From Pelagerythrobacter sp041912895 (GTDB taxonomy: Bacteria; Pseudomonadota; Alphaproteobacteria; Sphingomonadales; Sphingomonadaceae), in contig NZ_JAYSGI010000002.1 of assembly GCF_041912895.1 (NCBI RefSeq), positions 434,001 to 498,000 on the forward strand: DNA of 64,000 nucleotides. Reading direction: 5' to 3'. The position numbers and the translations under genes are program-made. The notes under the pieces are model-generated. The model made no database searches. It was not told the origin of the DNA and was given only the letters and a program-made list of their open reading frames with translations. Shown here in pieces: positions 36,958 to 47,100 of this stretch. Positions within the stretch are counted from its first letter, which is position 1. Every line of letters begins with the position of its first letter.

Positions 36958-37593
36958 ATGCAGCAAGATCGGAGCGACGCTCAGGCGAGCGACCCCCGGC
37001 CGGCCGAGGATCGTGCCGCGCCGCGCTTCACGCTGCTGATTCGCGCCGCGAAGTTCGTCGCGCCGCAGGGCCAGTTCGTCTGCGTGATCCGCGACGTTTC
37101 CGCTACCGGCGTCAGCCTGCGCGGTTTCCACCGCCTGCCCGGCGGTGACGCGCTGACCGTCGAGCTCCAATCGGGCGAGCGGCACGCGGTCGAAAAGGTG
37201 TGGGAGCGCGATCTCGATTCGGGTTACCGCTTCCTCGAACCGGTCGAAGTGGCCGGCCTCATCGCCGAAGGGGGCGACTATCCGCGCCGACAGGTGCGGA
37301 TCGATATCGACAAGACCGTCTACGTCGAGGCGGGCGGCCAGACGGTCGAGGCATGCATCACCAACATCTCGCAGCAAGGCGCGGGCATCGAATGCCCCTA
37401 CCTGCTGGCGATCGGCCAGCCGCTGCGGCTGGTCGCCGACGACCTGCCCGACATCTCGGCAAGGGTGCGCTGGCGCGAAGGGCGGCGCTTCGGCCTCGCG
37501 TTCGACACGACGTTCGACCTGCGCACATTCGCGCTGATGGTGGCACGGCTCCAGTGCCCGCAGCTTCTCGCCGGGCAGCCGCAAGGCTACTGA
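36958..37593 (+). CDS. PilZ domain protein with two PilZ-like repeats
   Basis: The 211-residue protein carries two beta-barrel repeats. The first has RDVSATGVSLRG and the second YPRRQVRIDI followed by ITNISQQGAGIE. The (D/N)-x-S-x-x-G motif is present in both; an RxxxR start motif is clear only in the second. PilZ domains bind cyclic di-GMP and pass the signal to motility, polysaccharide or envelope functions. The second repeat is the better candidate for nucleotide binding. ATG 36958 follows AAAGGCGG. The gene converges with msrB one base away. Confidence 0.85.
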   Translation: MQQDRSDAQASDPRPAEDRAAPRFTLLIRAAKFVAPQGQFVCVIRDVSATGVSLRGFHRLPGGDALTVELQSGERHAVEKVWERDLDSGYRFLEPVEVAGLIAEGGDYPRRQVRIDIDKTVYVEAGGQTVEACITNISQQGAGIECPYLLAIGQPLRLVADDLPDISARVRWREGRRFGLAFDTTFDLRTFALMVARLQCPQLLAGQPQGY

Positions 37594-37594
37594 T

Positions 37595-38086
37595 CTAGGC
37601 CGGGCGGAAATCCATCGCCGCGCCGTTCATGCAATAGCGCTTGCCGGTCGGCTTGGGGCCGTCGTCGAACACGTGGCCGAGGTGCCCGCCGCAGTCCGCG
37701 CAGAGCACTTCGGTGCGCGGATAGCCGATCTTGAAATCGGTGTCGGTGGCGATTCCGCCCGCCAGCGGCTGCCAGAAGCTGGGCCAGCCGGTGCCGCTGT
37801 CGTACTTGGTCTTCGACGAATAGAGTGCGTTGCCGCAGCCGGCGCAGACGAACGTGCCCGCGCGCTTTTCCTTGTCCAGCGGCGAGGAATAGGGGCGTTC
37901 GGTCCCCGCTTCGCGCAGGATGCGATACTCGCTCGCGGTCAGCCGCTTGCGCCATTGCGCGTCGCTGTAGCGGACCTTCCACTCGCGTGCCTGCGCCTGC
38001 CCGCCGCACGCCGCGAGCGCGAGGCTGGCGCCGCCGAGAGCGAACAGGTGCAACGTGGCGCGGCGATTTGTCGGACGATGGATCAT
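37595..38086 (-). CDS. msrB: Peptide methionine-(R)-sulfoxide reductase B, lipoprotein form
   Basis: The 163-residue protein reduces the R-epimer of methionine sulfoxide. It shows FVCAGCGNALYSS and VLCADCGGHLGHVF, the two CxxC zinc pairs, SGTGWPSF, and the catalytic cysteine in RYCMNGAAMDF. The last motif differs slightly from the common RYCxNSA form. The N-terminus has NRRATLHLFALGG followed by LALAAC, a twin-arginine-like lipoprotein signal, so a Tat-exported, membrane-anchored periplasmic form is likely. Together with the lipoprotein MsrA at 25928 the cell has a periplasmic repair pair. Confidence 0.92.
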   Translation of the reverse strand: MIHRPTNRRATLHLFALGGASLALAACGGQAQAREWKVRYSDAQWRKRLTASEYRILREAGTERPYSSPLDKEKRAGTFVCAGCGNALYSSKTKYDSGTGWPSFWQPLAGGIATDTDFKIGYPRTEVLCADCGGHLGHVFDDGPKPTGKRYCMNGAAMDFRPA

Positions 38087-38127
38087 TGCCGCATCATGCC
38101 TCGCGCGCCCTGAACGCAAGCGGAACG

Positions 38128-39465
38128 TCAGAACGTCGTCACCTCGACCTCGAGCTTGCGGAAACCGTGGACGAAGTTCGCCCGCACCCGTTCGACATCG
38201 CCCGCGACGTGCACGCGCATGCGCCGTGCGTGCATCTCCTCCAGCAACACGCGCAGTTGCAGCTCGGCCAGGCGCGCACCCACGCAGCGGTGGATGCCGT
38301 AGCCGAACGACAGGTTCCGTCGCGCGTTCTCGCGCGCGATATCGAGCTTGTCGGGATGCTCGAAAACCTCCTCGTCGCGGTTGGCGGAGAGATACCACAG
38401 CACCAGCTTGTCGCCCTTCCTCACCGTCTCGCCGAACAGCTCGGTGTCTTGGGTAGCGGTGCGGCGCATGTGCGCAAGTGGGGTCTGGTAGCGGATGCAC
38501 TCCTGCACCGCGTTGGGGATCAGGTCAGGTCGTTGCTCGAACAGCTTGCGCTGATCGGGGAACTTGTCGAACGCGTGGACGATGCCGCTCATCGTGTTGC
38601 GCGTGGTGTCGTTGCCGCCCACGATCAGCAGCACCAGGTTGCCCATGAATTCCTGCGGGCTCATCTGGTTCATCGCGGGGGAGTGGATCATCATCGAGAT
38701 CAGGTCCGGCCCCGGCTCGGCATTCGCGCGCTGCGCCCACAGCTGCTGGAAGTAGGCCGCCATCTCGCGTAGAATTCCCTGACGGAACTCGTCGAGGTCG
38801 CGCACCATCGCGAGTTCGGTATCGCCCGCCCAGTCCGACCAGAAGGTCAGCAGGCGGCGATCCTTCCACGGGAAGTCGAACAGCAGCGCGAGCATGCCGG
38901 TGGTCAACTCGATCGATACGGTGTCGACCCAGTCGAACACCTCGCCGCGCGGCAGCGAATCGAGCAGTTCGGCGGTGCGGTGGCGGATGTCGTCCTCCAG
39001 CCGCTTCATCTCCGCCGGGGTGAACGCGGGGGCGACCGTGCGCCGCTGGCCGGTGTGCTTGGGCCGGTCCATCGCGATGAACATCGGCAGCTCGAAGCGT
39101 TCGCGGCCCAGTTCCGCCAGTTGCGCGTCCTCGAGCCGGTTGAGGATCGTGATCCCGCCATGCTCCCAGCTCGACGAGAACAGCTCGGGCAGCGATTCGA
39201 CGTGCTGCACGGCCTTGTGCTGGACGACGTTCCAGTAGGGGCCGAGCGGGCTCTCGTCGACGTAGTGGATCGGACCCTTCGCGCGCATCTCGGCGAAGAT
39301 CGGCTGCCAGCGATCCTCGTAGTAGATATCGCTGCGGCTGACGTCGAAGGGGTGGGTGTGCTCCCATTTTTCCTCGGGATGCTGCGCCAGGTGCTCGCGC
39401 AGCGCGTCGACCGCGCTCGGGCTGGTGCGCCACGCGGCGGGCGATTCGGCGAACTGGGTTGCCAT
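38128..39465 (-). CDS. Cytochrome P450, CYP153-like
   Basis: The 445-residue soluble P450 has the heme motif FGYGIHRCVG (Cys394), the I-helix oxygen motif GGNDTTRN, and FIAMDRPKHTGQRRTVAPAFTP near residue 120. These features and the DVSRSDIYYEDRWQPIF start are those of the CYP153 group of terminal alkane and fatty-acid hydroxylases found in marine Sphingomonadales. Such enzymes take electrons from a ferredoxin and a ferredoxin reductase. A reductase of the right type lies at 42890-44116, but no ferredoxin gene is nearby. CYP153 is assigned from remembered motifs; other bacterial P450 classes are less likely. Confidence 0.87.
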   Translation of the reverse strand: MATQFAESPAAWRTSPSAVDALREHLAQHPEEKWEHTHPFDVSRSDIYYEDRWQPIFAEMRAKGPIHYVDESPLGPYWNVVQHKAVQHVESLPELFSSSWEHGGITILNRLEDAQLAELGRERFELPMFIAMDRPKHTGQRRTVAPAFTPAEMKRLEDDIRHRTAELLDSLPRGEVFDWVDTVSIELTTGMLALLFDFPWKDRRLLTFWSDWAGDTELAMVRDLDEFRQGILREMAAYFQQLWAQRANAEPGPDLISMMIHSPAMNQMSPQEFMGNLVLLIVGGNDTTRNTMSGIVHAFDKFPDQRKLFEQRPDLIPNAVQECIRYQTPLAHMRRTATQDTELFGETVRKGDKLVLWYLSANRDEEVFEHPDKLDIARENARRNLSFGYGIHRCVGARLAELQLRVLLEEMHARRMRVHVAGDVERVRANFVHGFRKLEVEVTTF

Positions 39466-39508
39466 CGGCTCTCTCCTCGCCCGCGAGTTCGTGCGCGCGC
39501 GTCGAGCC

Positions 39509-39538
39509 GTATCCTGCCCTTGCTTACCCCGATGTCAA
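39509..39538 (-). promoter_or_regulatory. Candidate sigma-70 promoter of the P450 gene
   Basis: On the minus strand a perfect TTGACA (39538-39533) is followed after 17-18 bases by AGGATA/GGATAC as a weak -10 box, 44 bases before the P450 ATG. The -35 element is exact; the -10 element is poor, so an activator may be needed. Confidence 0.45.
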
Positions 39539-39575
39539 TAGTGGGTTGCGATTTGCGACCTGTCTCCGTCGCCGG

Positions 39576-40796
39576 TCAGGCGCGCGCGCGTTGCCAGAAG
39601 CGCTTGCCCTTCGCCGGCGCCGGCCCGGACTTCATCACCCGCCGACGGAACAGCCGCGCGCCGGTGCGCACGAAAACCGCCACTGCGAGCACTTGCCACG
39701 CGAGTGCGATCAAATGCGGCCACAGCGCCGGTTCCTGCGCCGCGCGCGCGATCATCGCGTAAGGCGAGGAAAGCGGGAAAATCACCGCGAACAGCTCGAC
39801 CGGCGAGCCGATGTCGGTCATCGCGAAGCTGGCGAGGAAGAACACCAGCAATTGCAGGATCGTCGCCGGCATGGACATCGTCTGCACATCGCGCACGGTT
39901 GGCGCCATAGCGCCGATCGCGAGGAAGATCGACCCGATCAACAGGTAGGCCATCGCGAAATAGATCAGGAACAGCGCGGCGAACAGCGGCCAGCCGACCG
40001 CAGGGGGCGCCACCTGATCCAGCGCGCCGGTGACCGCCACGATCGCGCCCGCCGCGCTGCCCCAGATGGCGATGCCCACGAAGCTGACGCCGAGCATGGC
40101 GAACAGCTTGCCAAGGAACACCGCGTCCATCGGGATTGCAGCAGCGAGGATCTCGATGATCTTGTTCGCCTTTTCCTCGACGAGGTTGGACATGACCATG
40201 CCGGCGAGCAGCATGGTGAGCAGGAACAGCAGGGTGAGTGCGCCCGTGGCCGTGGCGGCGTTCTCGCTGCGCTGGCTGGCGATAGTGGTGGCGGTGGGTG
40301 ATAGCGCGACGGCCGGGTAAGTGGCGGCGGCGGGGCCGCTCGCCTCGGCGGCGACAAGCGCGACGGGCCCTTCCCACCGCTCGATCCGGTCGGCGGTGCC
40401 CGTCAGGCGCGGCGCGGCGAGCGTGCCGCCAAGCACGGCGGCGAAGTTGCGCGTATCGTCGGCGAGCAGCGCGGCAGTGTCGTCCGCCTCGTCCGGCGCG
40501 ACCACCTCGATATCGGGCAGACGCACCAGGTCCGCCAGCCGTGCGTGCGCCTGCGCGAAAGCCGCCGACTGGTCGGGCGCGAGCGCGACCGCCAGCCGCG
40601 GGTCGTCGGCCTTGCTCACCGCCTGGCTGGTCAAGGCGCCCGCCGCGCCGCTGATGCCGACGAAGAACAGGGGGCCGATCAGAAACAGCAGGAATGCCTT
40701 GCTGAACAGGATCGCGGTGAAGTCGCGCCGCGCGACTATGAAGGCGGCGCTCCACAGCGAAAGGCGCGCCTTCGCGCCGCAGGCAAGATCGCTCAT
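39576..40796 (-). CDS. ABC-2 type transporter permease (NatB-like)
   Basis: The 406-residue protein has an N-terminal membrane segment (AFLLFLIGPLFFVGISGA), a long periplasmic domain, and about five more segments in the second half, including LTLLFLLTMLLAGMVMSN and the family motif VEEKANKIIEILAAAIPM. This is the layout of NatB/YhaP-type ABC-2 permeases that export sodium, antibiotics or unknown compounds. Its ATG overlaps the stop of the ATPase gene by four bases. The substrate cannot be inferred. Confidence 0.88.
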   Translation of the reverse strand: MSDLACGAKARLSLWSAAFIVARRDFTAILFSKAFLLFLIGPLFFVGISGAAGALTSQAVSKADDPRLAVALAPDQSAAFAQAHARLADLVRLPDIEVVAPDEADDTAALLADDTRNFAAVLGGTLAAPRLTGTADRIERWEGPVALVAAEASGPAAATYPAVALSPTATTIASQRSENAATATGALTLLFLLTMLLAGMVMSNLVEEKANKIIEILAAAIPMDAVFLGKLFAMLGVSFVGIAIWGSAAGAIVAVTGALDQVAPPAVGWPLFAALFLIYFAMAYLLIGSIFLAIGAMAPTVRDVQTMSMPATILQLLVFFLASFAMTDIGSPVELFAVIFPLSSPYAMIARAAQEPALWPHLIALAWQVLAVAVFVRTGARLFRRRVMKSGPAPAKGKRFWQRARA

Positions 40797-41800
40797 CGCG
40801 TCGCCTCCCCCGCGTTGTCCGCTTCCAGCGCGCGCGCCGCCGCCTCGCCTGCGATATGGACGAAGGCGTCGTGCAGCCCGGCGCGCTCGATCGAGAGCGA
40901 GAGGATGCCCGCCTCCCCTTCGATCAGCGCGCGCAGCAGCGGCTCGATGCCGGTTTCGGGGAGCGAGAAGAACCAGAAGTTGCCCTCGCGCCGCGCGTCG
41001 GCGGGTAGCGCGTCGCGCCAGCGGCCTTCGCGCGCGCGCGTTTCGAGGCGGACCTGCGCCGGGATGCGGTCGCGCGCCGCATCGACCGACCCGGCATAGG
41101 GCACCTTGCCCCCGGCGATGATCGCCACGTCGTCGCACAATCGCTCGGCATGGGCGATCACGTGGGTCGAGAAGATCACCGTCGTGCCCTTTTCGGCGAG
41201 GCCGCGGATCAGCACCTCGAGCTTGCCCTGGTTGATCGCATCGAGGCCCGAGAACGGCTCGTCGAGGATCACGAGGCGGGGCTCGTGCACCAGCGTGCCA
41301 AGTAGCTGCACGGTCTGCGCCATGCCCTTGGAAAGTTGGCGGATCTGCTTGTCGGCGGCGTGGCCGAGCCCGTGGTTCTCGAGCAGTTCGCGCCCGCGCA
41401 CGCGGCCTAGCGCCAGCGGGACGCCGCGCAGCGCACCCATGAACGCGATCGCCTCGTAGGCTTTCATCGCCGGATAGAGTCCGCGCTCTTCGGGAAGGTA
41501 TCCGATCAGGCGCGCGATATCGTGCGGCTGCGTGTGCCCGAACACGCGGCGCACGCCTTCGTCGGGGTCGATGATGCCGAGCAGCATGCGCAGGGTGGTC
41601 GTCTTGCCCGCGCCGTTGGGGCCGAGCACGCCGTAGATCGCGCCTTCGGGCACCGCGAGGTCGACCCCGTCGACCGCAGTCGTCCCTTCGAACCGCTTGA
41701 CCAGCCCGCGCGCCTCGATCGCGAGCGGGCGCGCCTCTGTCGCCGGGTAAGGCGCGGTATCGTTGCTCGTACCCGGAGGATCGCTTAGCGCCGTGTCCAT
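40793..41800 (-). CDS. ABC transporter ATP-binding protein (NatA-like)
   Basis: The 335-residue ATPase shows Walker A GPNGAGKTT, Q-loop region IGYLPEERGLYP, signature LSKGM in place of the common LSGGQ, Walker B RLVILDEPFSGLD and the H-loop STHV. An extra C-terminal domain of about 100 residues follows, as in NatA-type exporters. It powers the permease encoded directly downstream. The start at 41798-41800 gives a 26-residue lead before the ABC domain. It is divergent from queG over 44 bases. Confidence 0.93.
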   Translation of the reverse strand: MDTALSDPPGTSNDTAPYPATEARPLAIEARGLVKRFEGTTAVDGVDLAVPEGAIYGVLGPNGAGKTTTLRMLLGIIDPDEGVRRVFGHTQPHDIARLIGYLPEERGLYPAMKAYEAIAFMGALRGVPLALGRVRGRELLENHGLGHAADKQIRQLSKGMAQTVQLLGTLVHEPRLVILDEPFSGLDAINQGKLEVLIRGLAEKGTTVIFSTHVIAHAERLCDDVAIIAGGKVPYAGSVDAARDRIPAQVRLETRAREGRWRDALPADARREGNFWFFSLPETGIEPLLRALIEGEAGILSLSIERAGLHDAFVHIAGEAAARALEADNAGEATR

Positions 41801-41844
41801 CACTTGCGCGGTAGCCGCCGCGTACGGCAAGGAGCAAGCCCGGC

Positions 41845-42906
41845 GTGGCCCAGAGCCGAGAAAATTCCGCATTGCGCGAGGACCTGCTGGCCGAAGCGGC
41901 GCGGCTGGGCTTCGTCGCGGCCGGAATCGCGCCTGCCGCCGACGATCCTGCGCGGGCGGAGCGGCTGCGCGAATGGATCGCCGCCGGGCACCACGGTACG
42001 ATGGGCTGGATGGAGGACCGGGCGGACGTGCGGCAGGGGCCCACCGCGATGTGGCCCGCCGCGCGCAGCGTGATCGCACTGGGCATGAGCTACGCCCCGT
42101 CGCACGATCCGCTCGCGCTGGAGGGCGACGGCGAACGGGCGCGCATCTCCGTCTATGCGCAGGGCCGCGACTATCACGACACGGTGAAGAAGGCGGCCAA
42201 GGCGCTCGCCCGCTGGCTGGTGGCGCGCGCGCCGGAGGCCGAGCTGAAGGTCTTCGTCGATACCGCGCCGGTGATGGAAAAGCCGCTCGGCCAGATGGCC
42301 GGGCTGGGGTGGCAGGGCAAGCACACCAACCTCGTCAGCCGGACACACGGAAGCTGGCTGTTCCTCGCGGCGATCTACACCACGCTCGATCTCGCGCCCG
42401 CCCGGCCGCACGCCGACGCCTGCGGATCGTGCCGCGCGTGTCAGGACGCCTGTCCGACCGACGCGTTCCCCGAACCCTACCGGCTCGATGCGCGGCGCTG
42501 CATTTCCTACCTCACGATCGAGCACAAGGGGCCGATTCCCCGCGAATTCCGCAAGGCGATCGGCAACCGCATCTACGGTTGCGACGATTGCCTGGCGGTG
42601 TGCCCGTGGAACAAGTTCGCCGATGCCGCCGCGCGCAACCAGGCCTTCCTCCCGCGCGCCGAACTGGTCGCGCCGCGACTCGCAGAATTGCTTGCGCTCG
42701 ACGATGCGGGGTTCCGGCGATTGTTCTCCGGCTCGCCGATCAAGCGCATCGGGCGCGGCCGGTTCGTGAGGAACTGCCTGATCGCGGCGGGCAACAGCGG
42801 CGATGCGGCGCTGGTGGATCGGGTGGAAGCGCTTGCCAGCGATCCCGATCCGGTCGTGGCGGAAGCGGCGGAGTGGGCGCTGGGCGAGCTTACAGCAGCG
42901 CCTTGA
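41845..42906 (+). CDS. queG: Epoxyqueuosine reductase
   Basis: The 353-residue enzyme carries out the last step of queuosine synthesis in tRNA with cobalamin and two iron-sulfur clusters. It shows YAQGRDYHDTVKK, VDTAPVMEKPLGQMAGLGW and the two ferredoxin motifs CGSCRACQDACPTDAF and CDDCLAVCPWNKFA, followed by a HEAT-like C-terminal repeat. GTG 41845 follows AAGGAGC. Its last 17 bases overlap the end of the convergent reductase gene. Confidence 0.96.
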   Translation: MAQSRENSALREDLLAEAARLGFVAAGIAPAADDPARAERLREWIAAGHHGTMGWMEDRADVRQGPTAMWPAARSVIALGMSYAPSHDPLALEGDGERARISVYAQGRDYHDTVKKAAKALARWLVARAPEAELKVFVDTAPVMEKPLGQMAGLGWQGKHTNLVSRTHGSWLFLAAIYTTLDLAPARPHADACGSCRACQDACPTDAFPEPYRLDARRCISYLTIEHKGPIPREFRKAIGNRIYGCDDCLAVCPWNKFADAAARNQAFLPRAELVAPRLAELLALDDAGFRRLFSGSPIKRIGRGRFVRNCLIAAGNSGDAALVDRVEALASDPDPVVAEAAEWALGELTAAP

Positions 42907-44116
42907 GCGAGATCTCGGTATCCGCCAGTGCCTCTCGGTCGGGCTTGATGCCCGCTTCGACCACCCTGCGCCCCTGCGCGTAATCCTTGGTCGCGTTGAC
43001 GCAGTCGAGGGCGATCACGCGGCCTTCCTTGAGATACACGATCGAGAACTTGCGCTCGCCCGGGTCGCCGCGCAGCACCGTCTCGTCGTGGTCGAGCGAG
43101 AGCCCGACCGTCTGCAGGCGCAAGTCGTACTGGTTGGACCAGAACCACGGCACCGCCTTGTAGGGCTGCGGATCGCCGCAGATCGACTTGGCGGCGGTAT
43201 TGGCCATGTCGTTGGCGTTCTGGACCGATTCGAGCCGGATCACCGCGCCGCCGGCCCAGGCGTTGGCATGCGCGGCGCAGTCGCCGATCGCGTAGATATC
43301 GTCGATCGAGGTGCGGCAGAACTCGTCCACGTCGACCCCGTTCGCGCCCGCAGCGCCCGCACCGATCAGCGGGCCGACCGAAGGCACGATGCCGATCCCG
43401 ACCACCACCAGGTCCGCCGGGACGACCGCGCCGCCTTCCAGCCCGACGCCGGTGACCTTGCGGCCGTCGCCCTCGATCCGGTCGACGGTCGCGTCGAGCA
43501 GCACCTCGACGCCTTGCTGGCGGTGCTCGTCCTCGTAGAAGCGCGACAGTTCCTCGCCCGCGACGCGCGCGAGCACGCGCGGCAGCGCCTCGACCACGGT
43601 GACCTCGCAGCCGAGCTTGCGTAGCACGGCGGCCGCTTCCAGCCCGATATAGCCGCCGCCGACGACGACGGCGCGCTTCGCACCCGCCTCGAGTTCGGCG
43701 ATCATGCGGTCGACGTCCGCCTTGTTGCGGACCGAATGCACGCCCGCGAGGTCGGCGCCGGGGCACGAGAGGCGGCGCGGATCGCCGCCTGCCGCCCAGA
43801 TCAGCTTGCCGTAGCCCATGCGACTCTCGTCGGAGAGGACGATCTCGTGCATCTGCGGATCGACCGCGACCACCGATGTGCGCAGGCGCAGCGCGATGTC
43901 CTTGTCCGCCCAGAACTGCGGCGGGCGCAGGTAGATGCGCTCGAACGGCTTTTCGCCCGCGAGGTATTCCTTCGACAACGGCGGCCGCTCGTAGGGCGGT
44001 TCGCTTTCGCGCCCGATCATTGCGATCGAGCCGGTGAAGCCGTGCTGGCGAAGGGCGATGGCGGCCTGTGCGCCGCCGTGCCCGGTGCCCACGATCACGA
44101 TGTCGGCATGGTCCAT
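42890..44116 (-). CDS. FAD-dependent ferredoxin reductase (putidaredoxin/rhodocoxin type)
   Basis: The 408-residue flavoprotein has the FAD motif VIVGTGHGGAQAA at the start, PPYERPPLSKEYL, the NAD motif VVVGGGYIGLEAAA, and DDIYAIGDCAAH before a C-terminal interface domain with VPWFWSNQYDLRLQ. This is the ONFR/BphA4-like family that passes electrons from NADH to a [2Fe-2S] ferredoxin for P450s or dioxygenases. The CYP153-like P450 at 38128 is the nearest candidate user. ATG 44114-44116 is chosen at MDHADIVIV; the frame is open upstream only across the intergenic stretch. Confidence 0.9.
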   Translation of the reverse strand: MDHADIVIVGTGHGGAQAAIALRQHGFTGSIAMIGRESEPPYERPPLSKEYLAGEKPFERIYLRPPQFWADKDIALRLRTSVVAVDPQMHEIVLSDESRMGYGKLIWAAGGDPRRLSCPGADLAGVHSVRNKADVDRMIAELEAGAKRAVVVGGGYIGLEAAAVLRKLGCEVTVVEALPRVLARVAGEELSRFYEDEHRQQGVEVLLDATVDRIEGDGRKVTGVGLEGGAVVPADLVVVGIGIVPSVGPLIGAGAAGANGVDVDEFCRTSIDDIYAIGDCAAHANAWAGGAVIRLESVQNANDMANTAAKSICGDPQPYKAVPWFWSNQYDLRLQTVGLSLDHDETVLRGDPGERKFSIVYLKEGRVIALDCVNATKDYAQGRRVVEAGIKPDREALADTEISLKALL

Positions 44117-44171
44117 CGCCCCCGACTTGGGCAAATGCGCCGCCGGGTCAAGCCCGGTAAGGATTGCGCCG

Positions 44172-47100
44172 CTAACGCCCGAGCAGGTTGCGCGCCTGGC
44201 TGGCGATCTGCGCGAGCATCGCGGGCGCGACATCGCCCTTGGCCTGCGCGCGCCCGATCATCGCGCGGAACTGGCGGATCGCCGCTTCGTGCTCGTCCGC
44301 CCAATGCGCCACGGCGGCGCGCGGATCGTCCTTGGCTCCCTTGCGCCGCGAAAGCCGGCGGAGGAAATCGAGGCGCATCTGCTGGAAATCGCGCGAAAGA
44401 CCCGCCACGAGCAGCCGCTCCCACACGTCCGACGGGTTCATCAGCGCAGAAGTGCTCTGCGCCCAGTCGAGCCCGATCCGTTCTCCCAGGTCTGTGAACG
44501 CCGCGGTCAGCGCGCGGGCGTCGATCTCGGCTGTCCGCGACAGCGAAGCGAGGCCGACCGCGCCGTCGAGATCGTAGAGCCGGGTGACGCGCGCGGCGAG
44601 CTTCTCGGGCGCACCCATCTCGACGAACTCGGCCTTGAGCCGGTCCGATTGCCGGCGCGAGCCTTCGGTCAGCAATTCGTCGGTGCCGGTGGAAAGCTGC
44701 GAGACGCGCTTCTGCAGGCTCTCTATCAGCTCGCCCGGCGGCGTCGTGCTTGCGCCTACGCGGATGAGGTCCGCCATCTGGCTGCGCAGCGCGCCCGCCG
44801 TGTGGCGGAACATGTAGAGCCGCGCATCCTCGGGCATGGGAGCGGTTTCGAGCTCGGCCCACAGCGAGCCGGCATCGAACAGCTTCGCGGCGGCGACGAA
44901 CGAAGCGGTGACATCGGCCAGGCCGACGCCTTCTTCTTCCGCCAGCTCGAACGGATGGACGAGCCCCATCCGGTTGACGAACAGGTTGGCGAGCGAGGTC
45001 GCGATGATCTCGCGGCGGAGCTGGTGTTCCTCGATCTGCCGCCGGTAGGTCTTGCGCATGCCCGCGGGGAAATAGGCGAACAGCAGGTCGGCGAGGCTCG
45101 GGTCGTCGGGCAGCGAGGTGCGCTCGATCGCATCCTGCAGGACCAGCTTGGTGGACGACAGCAGCACCGCGAGTTCGGGCCGCGTCAGCCCGATCCCGTC
45201 GGCGGCGCGCCGCGAAAGGCTTTCGTTGGGCACGAGGCCTTCGGTCTGCCGGTCGAGCGCGCCCCTGCTCTCGAGCCCCTCGATCAGTTCCAGTTGCGCG
45301 GCCACGGCGGGCGCGCCCCCCGCTTCGGCGATCGACAAGGCCAGCGCCTGGAGCCGGTTGCTCTCCAGCACGAGGTGGGCGACGTCGTCGGTCATCGATT
45401 CGAGCAGCGCGTTGCGCTTCTTGGTCGAAAGCTTGCCCGTGCGCACCGCCGCGGCGAGCGCGATCTTGATGTTCACCTCGTTGTCCGAGCAATTGACGCC
45501 CGCGGCGTTGTCGATGAAGTCGGTGTTGATCCGGCCGCCGCGCAGCGCGAACTCGATCCGGCCCGCCTGCGTCGTGCCGAGGTTGGCGCCTTCGCCGATC
45601 ACTTTCGCGCGCAGATCCGCCGCATCGACCCGTAGCCCGTCGTTCGCCGGATCGCCGACCTGGACGTTGTTTTCCAGCGCGCCCTTCACGTACGTGCCGA
45701 TGCCGCCGAACCAGATCAGGTCGATTTCCGCCTTCAGGATCGCGGAGATCAGCGCCTCGGGTTCCAGTTCCTTCGCGTCGGTGTCGAGCAGCTTGCGCAT
45801 CTGCGCCGACAGCGGAATGCGCTTCATCGTGCGCGCGAACACCCCGCCGCCCTTCGAGATCAGCGACGCGTCATAGTCCTCCCAGCTCGAACTGGGCAGG
45901 TCGAACAGGCGCTTGCGCTCGGCCCAGCTTTTCGCCGGGTCGGGATCGGGATCGATGAAGATATGGCGGTGATCGAACGCGGCGACCAGCTTCAGCGCCT
46001 TCGACAGCAGCATGCCGTTGCCGAACACGTCGCCCGACATGTCGCCGCATCCGGCGACGCGCACCGGCTCGCTCTGGATGTCGATGCCCATTTCGAGGAA
46101 ATGCCGCTGGACGGAAACCCACGCGCCGCGCGCGGTGATGCCCATCGCCTTGTGGTCGTAGCCGTTCGAGCCGCCGCTGGCGAAAGCGTCGTCGAGCCAG
46201 AAGCCGCGCTCCTGCGCGATCGCGTTGGCAACGTCGGAGAAGCGCGCGGTGCCCTTGTCGGCGGCGACCACGAAATAGGGATCGTCGCCATCGTGGATCA
46301 CGACCTGTTCCGGGTGGATCACTTCGTCCCCGTCGATGTCGTCGGTGACCGACAGCAGCGTGCGGATGAAGATTTCGTAGCTCGCCTGCCCCTCGGCGGC
46401 CCAGCCCGCGCGGTCGCGATCGGGCGCGGGCAACAGCTTGGGATAGAAGCCGCCTTTCGCGCCGGTGGGCACGATCACCGCGTTCTTCACGCGCTGCGCC
46501 TTCATCAGGCCGAGGATTTCGGTGCGGAAGTCGTCGCGCCGATCGGACCAGCGCAGGCCGCCGCGCGCGACCGGGCCGGCACGCAGGTGGATGCCCTCCA
46601 CCCGGCGCGAATAGACGAAGATCTCGCGCCACGGCACGGGGCGGGGCAGGCCGGGCACGAGCGCAGAATCGATCTTGAACGTCAGCGCTTCCTGTCCGGC
46701 GGGGGCAAAAGCGTTGGTGCGCAGGATCGCGCGGACAAGCTGGTGGTAGAGGCGCAGCAGGCGGTCGTCGTTGATCGCGGCGACGCGCGACAGGCCGTGC
46801 CGAATCGCTTCCTCGCACTCGGCCGCTGCCGCCTCGCGGTCGCCCGAGTAGTCGGGATCGTGCATCGCGGCGAACAGGCGCACGATCGCCCGGGTAACGT
46901 CGGGCGCGCGATCGAGCGCGTCGACCACGGTATAGATCGTGAAGCTGACGCCTGCCTGGCGCAGGTAACGGTAGAAGGCGCGCAGCCAGTTGGCCTCGCT
47001 GGCGCTCAGGCCGGTGCCGATCACGAGCCGGTTGAACGGATCGTCTTCCGCCCACCCGTTGAGCACCGCGGCGATCGCCTGTTCGATCGCGTCGGCCCGG

